From an uncultured Bacteroidales bacterium (GTDB taxonomy: Bacteria; Bacteroidota; Bacteroidia; Bacteroidales; UBA932), in contig CABTXO010000007.1 in the NCBI GenBank assembly GCA_902488725.1, positions 1 through 17,699 of the forward strand: a stretch of DNA of 17,699 nt, given 5' to 3'. The position numbers and the translations under genes are program-made. This document shows, one piece after another, positions 1 through 6,346 of this stretch. Each line of letters opens with the position of its first letter. The stretch's first letter is position 1. The notes under the pieces are model-generated. The model was not told where the DNA came from. It made no database searches and was given only the letters and a program-made list of their open reading frames with translations.

Positions 1-97
1 CCGCCCGCTTGTTCACGATCAGCAGGTGGTTGTCCTCATAGAGGATCCGGGACGCCAGATCCTCGTATTCAGCTTTGGAAAGTTCCCGGTACGCCAT
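1..97 (-). CDS. RluA-family pseudouridine synthase, N-terminal fragment
   Basis: This is the 5' end of a minus-strand gene that leaves the window at base 1; about 32 codons are visible. The peptide begins MAYRELSKAEYED and continues ILYEDNHLLIVNKRA, which matches the opening beta strand of the RluA/RluD catalytic domain (typically ILYEDxxxLVVNKPAG). Such enzymes convert specific uridines of rRNA or tRNA to pseudouridine. The catalytic Asp motif (HRLD) lies outside the window and cannot be checked. The ATG at 97 follows a purine-rich stretch (GGGTGGGG) and sits 11 bases after the stop of the FabZ-type gene, so it is probably the last visible member of the lipid cassette operon. There is no S4-like domain at the visible N terminus. 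The specific RNA target cannot be assigned from this fragment. Confidence 0.8.
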   Translation of the reverse strand, partial: MAYRELSKAEYEDLASRILYEDNHLLIVNKRA

Positions 98-108
98 GCA
101 GCCCCACC

Positions 109-528
109 CTATTTGATCGGAACGAGGGCGAAGGAGAGTTCGCCTTTGCAGCAGAGTTTTCCGTCGACGGTCAGGGTGGCGGAGCAGAAGAACATCGGTC
201 CGCGCCGGTTGTCCATCCGTGCGGTTACCTCGCACAGGTCGCCGGGCTTGACGGCGTTCTTGAAGCGGACCTTGTCCAGTCCGGCATACAGGGTCATGTG
301 GCCGGGGATTTCATCTTTCACCATGACGGCGCAGCTCTGCGCCATGATCTCGCAGAGGATGACGCCCGGGACGATCGGATTGCCGGGGAAGTGTCCCCGG
401 GTGAAGAACTCGTCTTCCTTGATGCGGTACTTGGAGTGGGCGACACCCTGTTCGTCGATGGTCGCTTCTTCGATCAGCAACATGGGCTCCCGGTGGGGGA
501 GGAAGGTCTTGATTTCCGCTTTGTCCAT
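109..528 (-). CDS. fabZ: 3-hydroxyacyl-ACP dehydratase, FabZ type (hot-dog fold)
   Basis: This 139-residue protein should dehydrate beta-hydroxyacyl-ACP to trans-2-enoyl-ACP in cytosolic type II fatty acid synthesis. The family signature is clear: GHFPGNPIVPG around residues 45-55 carries the catalytic His46, and CEIMAQ at 59-64 carries the catalytic Glu60. The His-Glu spacing of 14 is that of E. coli FabZ. The length is normal for FabZ and too short for FabA. I chose the ATG at 528 because GAGGAG precedes it by 7 bases and the FabZ-like sequence starts there; the open frame extends to 585, but that would run into the upstream KAS II gene. It starts 10 bases after the KAS II stop, so the two are cotranscribed. 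It could instead serve a dedicated acyl product rather than bulk membrane lipid, since the cassette has no ACP or ketoreductase gene. Confidence 0.9.
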   Translation of the reverse strand: MDKAEIKTFLPHREPMLLIEEATIDEQGVAHSKYRIKEDEFFTRGHFPGNPIVPGVILCEIMAQSCAVMVKDEIPGHMTLYAGLDKVRFKNAVKPGDLCEVTARMDNRRGPMFFCSATLTVDGKLCCKGELSFALVPIK

Positions 529-538
529 GCCCGACTCC

Positions 539-1798
539 TCATTCTTGGTAGTTTCTGAAAGCGACGCAGGCGTCGTGGCCGCCAAAGCCGAAGGAGTCGG
601 AAATTCCGATCGTCAGGTCGGCCTTGACCGCCACGTTCGGGGTGTAGTCGAGGTCACACTCTGGATCCGGTGTGTCCAGGTGGAGGGTGGGCGGGCAGAT
701 GCCGTCCCGGAGTGCGAGGACGGTAGCGACCGCTTCCGCGGCGCCGGCAGCCCCCAGCATGTGTCCGGTCATGGATTTGATGGAGGAGATGTGCGCCTTG
801 TAGGCATATTCCCCGAGGGCGTTCTTGTACGCCATGGTCTCGGCCACGTCGTTCAGACGGGTACCGGTTCCGTGGGCGTTGATGTACATCGTGTCTTTCT
901 GTTCATCGAATCCGGCTTCCTGCAGGGCGATCCGGATGCACTGGGCCTGTGTCGATCCGTCCGGCCGCGGGGCGGTGGCATGGTAGGCGTCGCAGGTGTT
1001 GCCGTAGCCGACGACCTCGCCGAGGATCTGCGCGCCGCGTGCCTTTGCGTGCTCCAACTCCTCCAGGATGAGGATGCCCGCGCCGTCACCCATCACGAAT
1101 CCGCCGCGGTTGGCGTTGAAGGGCAGGGAGGCGTAGTTCGGGTCCGTCGCGCGGGAAAGCGCCTTGGCGTTGGCGAAGCCGGCGATGCCGAGCGGGATGG
1201 TGGCGTTCTCGCAGCCGCCCGCGATGATTGCGTCGGCGTAGCCGTGCTTGACGGCGCGATAAGCTTCACCGATCGCATTGGTGGAGGTGGCGCAGGCGGT
1301 CACGATGTCGAGACAGGGGCCTTGCGCCTGGTACTTGATGGCGATGTTGCCCGCTGCGATGTTGGAGATCATCGTCGGGATGAACAGCGGGGAGACCCAC
1401 TGCCCGGACGGATCGTCGATCATCTTGGCGGTCTCGCGGAACTGGATGGAGAAGCCTCCGATGCCGGATCCCACGTACACGCCGAGGCGGAAGGGATCGA
1501 TGTTCCGGTCGTCCCCCCGGGTGTTGAGACCCGACTGCTGCATCGCCTGCCACGCGGCGGCCATGCCGAACTGGGTGAACAGATCCTGCTTGCGGACAAA
1601 AGGTTTTTCCATGCCGTACTGTTCGGCGTCGAAGTTCTTGATCTTGGCTGCGATCCGTACCGGAAGGTCTTCCGTCGGGAATTCATTGATGTAATCGATG
1701 CCGCACACGCCGTCGCACAGGTTCTTCCAGTAGGTCTGAATGTCATTTCCGACCGCGGAGATGATGCCCATGCCTGTAATAACTACTCTTTTGTCCAT
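539..1798 (-). CDS. fabF: beta-ketoacyl-ACP synthase II
   Basis: This 419-residue condensing enzyme elongates acyl-ACP with malonyl-ACP. The thiolase-fold catalytic triad is visible: Cys169 in VTACATS, His309 in NAHGTGT and His346 in KSMTGH, with the conserved Lys341. The C-terminal glycine-rich loop reads FGFGGHDAC at about 403-411. Length and motifs fit the FabF/FabB group; assignment to FabF rather than a specialised KAS is by general resemblance. The start at 1798 (MDKRVVITGMG) is the canonical KAS II opening; an upstream extension to 1900 would overlap the KAS III gene and lacks family similarity. It lies 40 bases downstream of KAS III and 10 bases upstream of the dehydratase. A Bacteroidota-type promoter (1819-1851) lies just upstream and may give extra transcription. 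No Shine-Dalgarno sequence is evident. Confidence 0.92.
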   Translation of the reverse strand: MDKRVVITGMGIISAVGNDIQTYWKNLCDGVCGIDYINEFPTEDLPVRIAAKIKNFDAEQYGMEKPFVRKQDLFTQFGMAAAWQAMQQSGLNTRGDDRNIDPFRLGVYVGSGIGGFSIQFRETAKMIDDPSGQWVSPLFIPTMISNIAAGNIAIKYQAQGPCLDIVTACATSTNAIGEAYRAVKHGYADAIIAGGCENATIPLGIAGFANAKALSRATDPNYASLPFNANRGGFVMGDGAGILILEELEHAKARGAQILGEVVGYGNTCDAYHATAPRPDGSTQAQCIRIALQEAGFDEQKDTMYINAHGTGTRLNDVAETMAYKNALGEYAYKAHISSIKSMTGHMLGAAGAAEAVATVLALRDGICPPTLHLDTPDPECDLDYTPNVAVKADLTIGISDSFGFGGHDACVAFRNYQE

Positions 1799-1818
1799 AT
1801 TTTGCTGATCCGAATTTA

Positions 1819-1851
1819 CAAATGTAAGAATTTTTTGATTACCATTCCAAA
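1819..1851 (-). promoter_or_regulatory. Possible internal promoter for the KAS II gene
   Basis: On the minus strand TACATTTG (1819-1826) matches the Bacteroidota -7 consensus TAnnTTTG. A TTTG -33 box lies upstream at 1848-1851 with a 21-base spacer. The -33 box falls inside the last codons of KAS III. A transcript starting near 1814 would have a short leader before the ATG at 1798. Match to consensus only; it could be chance. Confidence 0.4.
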
Positions 1852-2786
1852 ACTGCGGCGCCGGACAGCAGACCGGCTCCGAATGAGCTGAAGACCACAA
1901 GTTCGCCGGGTTTGAACATGCCTTTCCGGTTGCACTCGTCCAGCAGGAGCGGGCAGGAGGCGGAGGAAGAGTTGCCGTGGTCGGTGATGTTCACCGGGAA
2001 CTTGCTCGCCGGCTGGCCCATGAACTGCACGATGGAATCGATGATCCGCTGGTTCGCCTGGTGAATCATGAACCAGGAGACCCGGTCTTTTTCGATGCCG
2101 GTTTCTTTCAGGAGGGCGTTCACCTGGGTCGTGCACGCATAGACGGCGAATTTGAACACGTCCCGCCCCTTCATTTGCAGGGGAACGCTTTCTTCCTGCT
2201 TCGTGATGTAGGGCGTCTCCACCAGGGTCCGCAACTGCCAGAGCTTGTCAACGGAGGGTTCCGCATGCAGTTTCGTCCCCTTGATGTTGTCGCCGGCGGC
2301 CAGCACGACCGCACCGGCCCCGTCCCCGAAGAGCACGCAGGTGGAACGGTCCTTCCAGCTGGCCATGCGGGTGGGCTCCTCGGCGCAGACGATGAGGGCC
2401 GTCTTGATCTTTCCTGCCTTGTAGTAGGTCTCGACGATGTCCAGGGCGTACACGAAGCCAGGGCAGGCGCAGTTTATGTCGATCATCGGGCAGGCGAGTC
2501 CGATCTTTTCGCCGATCACGCAGCTCATGCCCGGGGTGATGTATTCGGAGACGACGTTCGAGCAGACGAAGAAGTCGATGTCCGCAACCGAGAGGCCGGA
2601 CATTTCCAGGGCATTCCGCGCGGCTTCCGCACCGAGGTCTTCCAGGTGCTCGTCGGTGATCACGTGCCTGCTCTTGATGCCGGTGCGGGTGAAGATCCAC
2701 TCGTCGCTGGTGTCCAGGAACTCGGTCAACATCTCGTTGGTGACTGTTTTTCGGGGGAGCGCGCTTCCCGTGCCGATGATTTTCAT
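1839..2786 (-). CDS. fabH: beta-ketoacyl-ACP synthase III
   Basis: This 315-residue enzyme should start chains by condensing an acyl-CoA with malonyl-ACP. The Cys-His-Asn triad of KAS III is visible: Cys108 in CACPGF, His242 in MIHQAN and Asn272 in HGNSSSAS, all near the E. coli FabH positions (112, 244, 274). The N terminus (KIIGTGSALP, then TSDEWIFTRTGI) is diagnostic of FabH-like proteins. Length is normal. The ATG at 2786 is the only sensible start; no strong Shine-Dalgarno sequence precedes it. It is the first gene of a cassette with KAS II and FabZ, with a promoter at 2845-2875. It reads away from the LytTR gene across a shared control region. In many bacteria fabH sits with plsX or acpP, which are absent here, so this may be an additional, specialised KAS III; that is inference. 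Confidence 0.92.
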   Translation of the reverse strand: MKIIGTGSALPRKTVTNEMLTEFLDTSDEWIFTRTGIKSRHVITDEHLEDLGAEAARNALEMSGLSVADIDFFVCSNVVSEYITPGMSCVIGEKIGLACPMIDINCACPGFVYALDIVETYYKAGKIKTALIVCAEEPTRMASWKDRSTCVLFGDGAGAVVLAAGDNIKGTKLHAEPSVDKLWQLRTLVETPYITKQEESVPLQMKGRDVFKFAVYACTTQVNALLKETGIEKDRVSWFMIHQANQRIIDSIVQFMGQPASKFPVNITDHGNSSSASCPLLLDECNRKGMFKPGELVVFSSFGAGLLSGAAVLEW

Positions 2787-2844
2787 GGTGGGCAGTTCTT
2801 GAAATTGTTTGAATCGGAGGCATCCTGATACAGGAAAACCCTAG

Positions 2845-2875
2845 CAAAAATAGAAAGGCGGCTCCGCACCCCAAA
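2845..2875 (-). promoter_or_regulatory. Promoter of the KAS III-KAS II-FabZ cassette
   Basis: The minus strand carries TTTG (2872-2875), a 19-base spacer and TATTTTTG (2845-2852), a full match to the Bacteroidota -33/-7 pattern. Transcription would begin near 2840, giving a leader of about 50 bases before the ATG at 2786. It is the best promoter in this divergent region. Confidence 0.65.
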
Positions 2876-2888
2876 ATATATGTGGCGA

Positions 2889-2916
2889 ATCGCCCGCCTG
2901 TGGTACTTATCGCCCG
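2889..2916. repeat. Direct repeat ATCGCCCG x2, candidate LytTR operator
   Basis: ATCGCCCG occurs at 2889-2896 and again at 2909-2916, separated by 12 bases, so starts are 20 bases apart (two helical turns). LytTR-domain regulators classically bind two short direct repeats about 21 bases apart on one DNA face. An inverted partial copy (GGGCGAC, 2922-2928) and a small palindrome GGCGA-A-TCGCC (2884-2894) overlap the array. The site lies 14 bases upstream of the -33 box of the fatty-acid cassette and upstream of the LytTR gene. That the neighbouring protein binds it is inference. Confidence 0.45.
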
Positions 2917-2969
2917 GAATGGGGCGACTTTGTCCTGTGAGGGGTAAAATCATATTCCCGAATATTTCG

Positions 2970-2977
2970 TATCTTTG
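2970..2977 (+). promoter_or_regulatory. -7 element of the LytTR gene
   Basis: TATCTTTG matches TAnnTTTG exactly and lies 18 bases before the ATG at 2996, implying a leader of about 14 bases. No TTTG is found at the expected -33 distance (the nearest, 2929-2932, is 37 bases away). The promoter may therefore be weak or activator-dependent. Confidence 0.5.
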
Positions 2978-2995
2978 TGAATCGGGAAGAATGCG

Positions 2996-3895
2996 ATGAC
3001 AAGAAAAGCGAACATAGTGCCGACCTATTTCCGGGCGAAGTATCAACTTGTCGCCACCGTGACGTTCACGGCATTCTTTTCGCTCGTGTTCCTGCTCGTC
3101 AGCATTCCATTCTCGCACAACGCCTGGTTCGACCTTGGGGCGTCCGAGGCCTTCCTGTACACGGCTGCCTTCTTCCTGATCGGGCTGCTCGTCATCATCA
3201 TGAGCAAGCGGGTCATGTACAAGACCCGCAACCGCTTCGAGATGACCTTCGTGCAGTATGTCGCATGGGACATCGCGGAAGTGCTGGTCATCTGCCTGCT
3301 GTACACGGTCTTTTCGCTGCAGGGAAACAAGACGGGCATCATCTCGCTGGACAATCCGTCCGGCGCCCGCATCTTCCTGAACGCCCTGGTCTACTGTTTC
3401 GTCTCGCTCATCATCCCGTACATCATCGCCGGCATGTATTTCGCCCTCATCGACAAGAACCGGACGATCCGACTGATGAACTACGACACGGTTGTGTCCG
3501 ACGAGAGCCTGCCGGCCTCCCGGCTGGAGAAGATCACCCTGTTCGACAACAACGGCGTGCTGAAGCTGTCCGTCAGTTCGTCGAACCTGTATTACATCGA
3601 ATCGGATGACAACTACATCATCGTCTGGTACACGGACAGCAAAGGCGACCTGAAGCGGTACATGCTGCGCTGCCGGCTCAAGACGGTGGAAGAGAGCTTC
3701 AAGGGGAGCAGCCTGGTCCGCTGTCACCGCAAGTATATCGTCAACATGGACAAGGTGAAAGTCCTGCGCAAGGAGAAGGACGGGTACGAATTGGACCTGG
3801 ACAGCGATGTCATCCCGCCGATTCCCATCACAAAAACATATGCAGACAATGTCCTCGGGCGCTTCAACAGCACTCCGCGCCAGGATCGTTGCTGA
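2996..3895 (+). CDS. Membrane-anchored LytTR-family transcription regulator
   Basis: This 299-residue protein has two parts. Residues about 17-150 hold four hydrophobic segments (near 18-38, 53-69, 88-107 and 127-151). Residues about 178-290 form a LytTR DNA-binding domain, with YYIESDDNYI at 199-208 and RCHRKYIVN at 242-250, the family's hallmark blocks. There is no response-regulator receiver domain, so it is not a classical LytR/AgrA two-component regulator. It belongs to the membrane-bound LytTR type common in Bacteroidota, where the signal is thought to be sensed in or at the membrane. No histidine kinase is adjacent. It is divergent from the fatty-acid cassette, with a candidate two-turn direct repeat between them, so autoregulation or control of lipid synthesis is plausible but inferred. 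The ATG at 2996 fits the short leader from the -7 element at 2970. Confidence 0.88.
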   Translation: MTRKANIVPTYFRAKYQLVATVTFTAFFSLVFLLVSIPFSHNAWFDLGASEAFLYTAAFFLIGLLVIIMSKRVMYKTRNRFEMTFVQYVAWDIAEVLVICLLYTVFSLQGNKTGIISLDNPSGARIFLNALVYCFVSLIIPYIIAGMYFALIDKNRTIRLMNYDTVVSDESLPASRLEKITLFDNNGVLKLSVSSSNLYYIESDDNYIIVWYTDSKGDLKRYMLRCRLKTVEESFKGSSLVRCHRKYIVNMDKVKVLRKEKDGYELDLDSDVIPPIPITKTYADNVLGRFNSTPRQDRC

Positions 3896-3921
3896 TGCCT
3901 GCCCGTCCGGCACGTCGTGGG

Positions 3922-4335
3922 CTAGCGCAGGCGGGACATGCTTTCCACGAGCATCTGGTCGCGGAAGATGAGTCTCGCCGCCAGGGCGTCCAGGATCGCC
4001 GCCATCAGCGGGAAAACCAGGGTGTACCGGAAGATCAGTGCATGCTCGGCCGTGAAGTAGTCAATCGCGAGCCAGGCCTGCAGGGCGACCATCAGGATGG
4101 CGGAAAGGACGGTCGTCCGCATCTGGAGCACCCGCACTTTGAAGGTGCCCAGCGCGACCAGCTGCAGCAGCGTGATCAGGATCAGCAGCACCAGATAGGG
4201 GAAGAAGGAAATGTAGGAATATTCCTCCGCGTGCGCGCCGCCGGGACCGAGCGTAAAGGCCTTCGCGCTGAAGAAGAGGGTGACGATCAGACCGGTCGCG
4301 AGCGCGAGGTAGAGGGTTTGCATGCGTTGCCACAT
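3922..4335 (-). CDS. DUF4293 family membrane protein
   Basis: A 137-residue integral membrane protein with four predicted helices (about 5-24, 44-62, 73-92 and 104-121). The N terminus MWQRMQTLYL and the C terminus RDQMLVESMSRLR match the DUF4293 pattern seen across Bacteroidota, for which no function is established. I chose the ATG at 4335 because the family starts at this MxQRxQTLYL motif. The frame is open to 4413, but a -7 element at 4360-4367 places the transcript start near 4355, leaving only the ATGs at 4353 and 4335. It converges on the LytTR gene, with 26 bases between the stops, and is divergent from the phosphorylase gene. I can say nothing about its role beyond membrane location. 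Confidence 0.8.
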   Translation of the reverse strand: MWQRMQTLYLALATGLIVTLFFSAKAFTLGPGGAHAEEYSYISFFPYLVLLILITLLQLVALGTFKVRVLQMRTTVLSAILMVALQAWLAIDYFTAEHALIFRYTLVFPLMAAILDALAARLIFRDQMLVESMSRLR

Positions 4336-4359
4336 ATTCAGAAAGTATTGCATCGGATG

Positions 4360-4367
4360 CAAAAATA
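4360..4367 (-). promoter_or_regulatory. -7 element of the DUF4293 gene
   Basis: CAAAAATA on the plus strand reads TATTTTTG on the minus strand, an exact TAnnTTTG match, about 25 bases upstream of the ATG at 4335. No clear TTTG -33 box is seen at the right distance. Confidence 0.45.
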
Positions 4368-4388
4368 GGTTTTTCGGCGGGAAATTCC

Positions 4389-4396
4389 TACCTTTG
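4389..4396 (+). promoter_or_regulatory. -7 element of the phosphorylase gene
   Basis: TACCTTTG matches TAnnTTTG and lies 29 bases before the ATG at 4426. A T-rich run (4370-4374) lies upstream, but there is no exact TTTG. The upstream region is shared with the divergent DUF4293 promoter, so the two polymerase sites overlap. Confidence 0.5.
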
Positions 4397-4425
4397 GACC
4401 GACACACAACCAAATTATCCTGATT

Positions 4426-5295
4426 ATGAGAATTGCAGAATCCGAACTGATCATCAACAACGATGGATCAGCGTTCCACATCCACATGAGACCGGATGAA
4501 CTTGCGGACATCGTCATCCTCGTGGGGGATCCCGGGCGGGTCTCCATGGTCGGTGAATATCTGACTGACAAGGAATTCGAGCACCAGTCGCGGGAGTTCG
4601 TGTCCACGACCGGGAAGTACGGCGGCAAGCGGCTGACCGTCCTGTCCACCGGCATCGGCACGGACAACATCGACATCGTGATGACGGAACTGGACGCGCT
4701 GGCGAACGTAGACTTCGCGACGCGCGAACCGAAGCCGGAGCACCGCCGCCTGACGGTTCTGCGTATCGGGACGACCGGTGCCATCCAGGCCGACATCCCC
4801 CTCGGCTCCCCGATCTTTTCGCACTATTCCGTGGGCTGCGACGGTCTGCTGAACTGGTACGCCGACCGGGACAAGATCACCGATGCGGCCATGGAAGAGG
4901 CCTTCAAGCAGCACACCCACTGGGACAAGCACCTGCCTTCCCCCTATTTCGTGAAGGCCGGCGAGGAACTGATCCGGAGGTTCGAGGACTGCACCGTGAA
5001 GGGGATGACGATCTCCGCTCCGGGCTTCTACGGCCCCCAGGGCCGGGTGGTCCGGCAGGGACTGGCCATGCCCGACATGCTGGACACCTTCGAGTCCTTC
5101 CGTTACGGGGAGTACCGCATCACCAACTTCGAGATGGAAAGTTCCGCCGTGGCCGGGATGGCTGCCCATCTGGGACACGAGGCGGGCACCGTCTGCTGCG
5201 CAATCGCCAACCGGTACCTCAAGAGCAGCAACCCGAACTACAAGCCGCAGGTCCGCTCCCTGGTGGAACTCTCTCTGGACCGGCTCACGAAGTGA
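4426..5295 (+). CDS. Nucleoside phosphorylase, uridine phosphorylase-like
   Basis: A 289-residue cytosolic enzyme of the PNP/UDP phosphorylase superfamily, which cleaves nucleosides with phosphate to free base plus (deoxy)ribose-1-phosphate. Visible motifs are the phosphate-binding GDPGR at 34-38, STGIGTDN at 74-81, RIGTTGAI at 113-120 (typical of uridine phosphorylase) and FEMESSAVAGM at 235-245, which holds the ribose-binding Met-Glu. The length exceeds E. coli Udp (about 253) by some 35 residues, mainly in the middle (about 140-190). Substrate choice between uridine and other nucleosides is therefore not certain, and no gene symbol is given. The ATG at 4426 is supported by the -7 element at 4389; no Shine-Dalgarno sequence is seen. 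It is a single-gene unit, and an inverted repeat spans its stop codon. Confidence 0.85.
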   Translation: MRIAESELIINNDGSAFHIHMRPDELADIVILVGDPGRVSMVGEYLTDKEFEHQSREFVSTTGKYGGKRLTVLSTGIGTDNIDIVMTELDALANVDFATREPKPEHRRLTVLRIGTTGAIQADIPLGSPIFSHYSVGCDGLLNWYADRDKITDAAMEEAFKQHTHWDKHLPSPYFVKAGEELIRRFEDCTVKGMTISAPGFYGPQGRVVRQGLAMPDMLDTFESFRYGEYRITNFEMESSAVAGMAAHLGHEAGTVCCAIANRYLKSSNPNYKPQVRSLVELSLDRLTK

Positions 5296-5298
5296 GCC
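5282..5298 (+). terminator. Possible terminator hairpin over the phosphorylase stop codon
   Basis: GGCTCAC (5282-5288) and GTGAGCC (5292-5298) form a perfect 7-bp stem with a GAA loop. The stem includes the TGA stop (5293-5295). A TTTTA run follows 6 bases later (5305-5309). The U tract is short and not directly attached, so termination is plausible but uncertain. Confidence 0.35.
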
Positions 5299-5365
5299 TG
5301 AATCGTTTTAGGAAAGGCACTGTTTTTGTTGCATCATTCCCTTGCGGATTTTAATCAAACATGCT

Positions 5366-6346
5366 ATGATGCTGAAATCTAATCTTTTGAAGATGTTGGC
5401 CCTCGGCCTCGTCGGAATGTCGGGGATCTTTTTCTCCGGCTGCAGAAAGGACAGCAGGAACACGGTTGACGTCATCCCCGGCAGTTACAAGCTGGAACGG
5501 GTCGAGTGGGTGTCCCCCGCCGCGACCCGGGCGGACGAGGCTGCCGTCAAGGTGAACCTGGTCAATGTGGATTCCCTGAACGTCAACGGAGGCGTCAAGG
5601 TGTATGTGACCGGCGACGGATCCACCGACCACGGAACCATCCACATCGAGCTCCCGTTGGACTATTTCGTCTCCCGGACCTTCAACCTGCTCTCGCAGTG
5701 GTCTCCCGTGCAGGTGCCGGCCTATCCGGTCAAGTACGGGAAAGCCTGGGTCGTTGACGTGGACTACCGGGTGGACCATCTGGGCAAGGTGATCTGTGCG
5801 TTCGACCCTGCGACCCTCGAGATGTTCGGAAATTATCTGGTCGACCTGAACCTGGACTTCGACAAGCAGAGCGAAACGCTGGTCCTGAACCTGGACACGA
5901 ACTTCGGCAAGGGGCTGAATCCGGCCTTCTTCACGAAGCTCGTCGCCAACCTGAAATGCCAGGATGTGCACAAGTTCCTGCAGGCCATCCTCGCCCAGTA
6001 CAAGAATCCGGATTCCCGGGATCTGTTCAACGGTCTGAAGCTGAATTTGGACAACAAGGAACTGGAGGCGTACTTCCAGTCGCTGTCGGACTTTCTGGAG
6101 AACTACTTCAGCAAAGTCGGAAGCGACTACCAGTCGTTCTTCAGTGATTTCTTCGGCCAGTTCCAGAAGGACCTCTCGGCCGGTCTCTCCTCCCAGGATT
6201 TCGGGAAATACCTGGAGGACCTGTTCGGAAGGCTGGACAAGCAGTACGAGGACGACTACGAAGATTTCTTTGAGGACTTCTTCGAGGGCCTCTTCAACGA
6301 GCGGTATTACCAAGGGACCGTACGGGTCGTGCTCAACAAGAAGTAG
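5366..6346 (+). CDS. Lipoprotein of unknown family with acidic, Phe-rich C terminus
   Basis: A 326-residue predicted lipoprotein. A basic N terminus and hydrophobic core lead to the lipobox FSGC, so signal peptidase II should cleave before Cys26. Residues about 35-185 look beta-rich with many alternating hydrophobics (GSYKLERVEW, GGVKVYVTGDG). From about 195 it turns helical, and residues 236-310 are dense in Phe, Tyr, Asp and Glu in repeated FxxxFF- and DFF-like units. I do not recognise the family and assign no function. The ATG at 5366 is preferred (ATG at 5369 is equivalent); an in-frame TTG at 5342 would add residues ahead of the signal peptide. No good promoter is seen; TGTTTTTG (5321-5328) is only an imperfect -7. 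Its last 14 bases overlap the end of the convergent menG gene. It would be lipidated by the Lgt encoded later in this window. Confidence 0.75.
   Translation: MMLKSNLLKMLALGLVGMSGIFFSGCRKDSRNTVDVIPGSYKLERVEWVSPAATRADEAAVKVNLVNVDSLNVNGGVKVYVTGDGSTDHGTIHIELPLDYFVSRTFNLLSQWSPVQVPAYPVKYGKAWVVDVDYRVDHLGKVICAFDPATLEMFGNYLVDLNLDFDKQSETLVLNLDTNFGKGLNPAFFTKLVANLKCQDVHKFLQAILAQYKNPDSRDLFNGLKLNLDNKELEAYFQSLSDFLENYFSKVGSDYQSFFSDFFGQFQKDLSAGLSSQDFGKYLEDLFGRLDKQYEDDYEDFFEDFFEGLFNERYYQGTVRVVLNKK

Noticed and set aside
26..1891. A 621-codon open frame on the plus strand
   Set aside because: It is antisense to the KAS II and FabZ genes, which have intact catalytic motifs. The translation has no family features and arises from GC-rich third positions.
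2783..3913. A 376-codon minus-strand frame opposite the LytTR gene
   Set aside because: The plus-strand protein has clear membrane helices and LytTR blocks; the antisense frame has no recognisable features and spans the control region.
3897..3932. Inverted repeat GCCTGC/GCAGGC between the convergent LytTR and DUF4293 genes, considered as a two-way terminator
   Set aside because: The loop is 24 bases, the inner pairing is poor and there is no T run on either strand.
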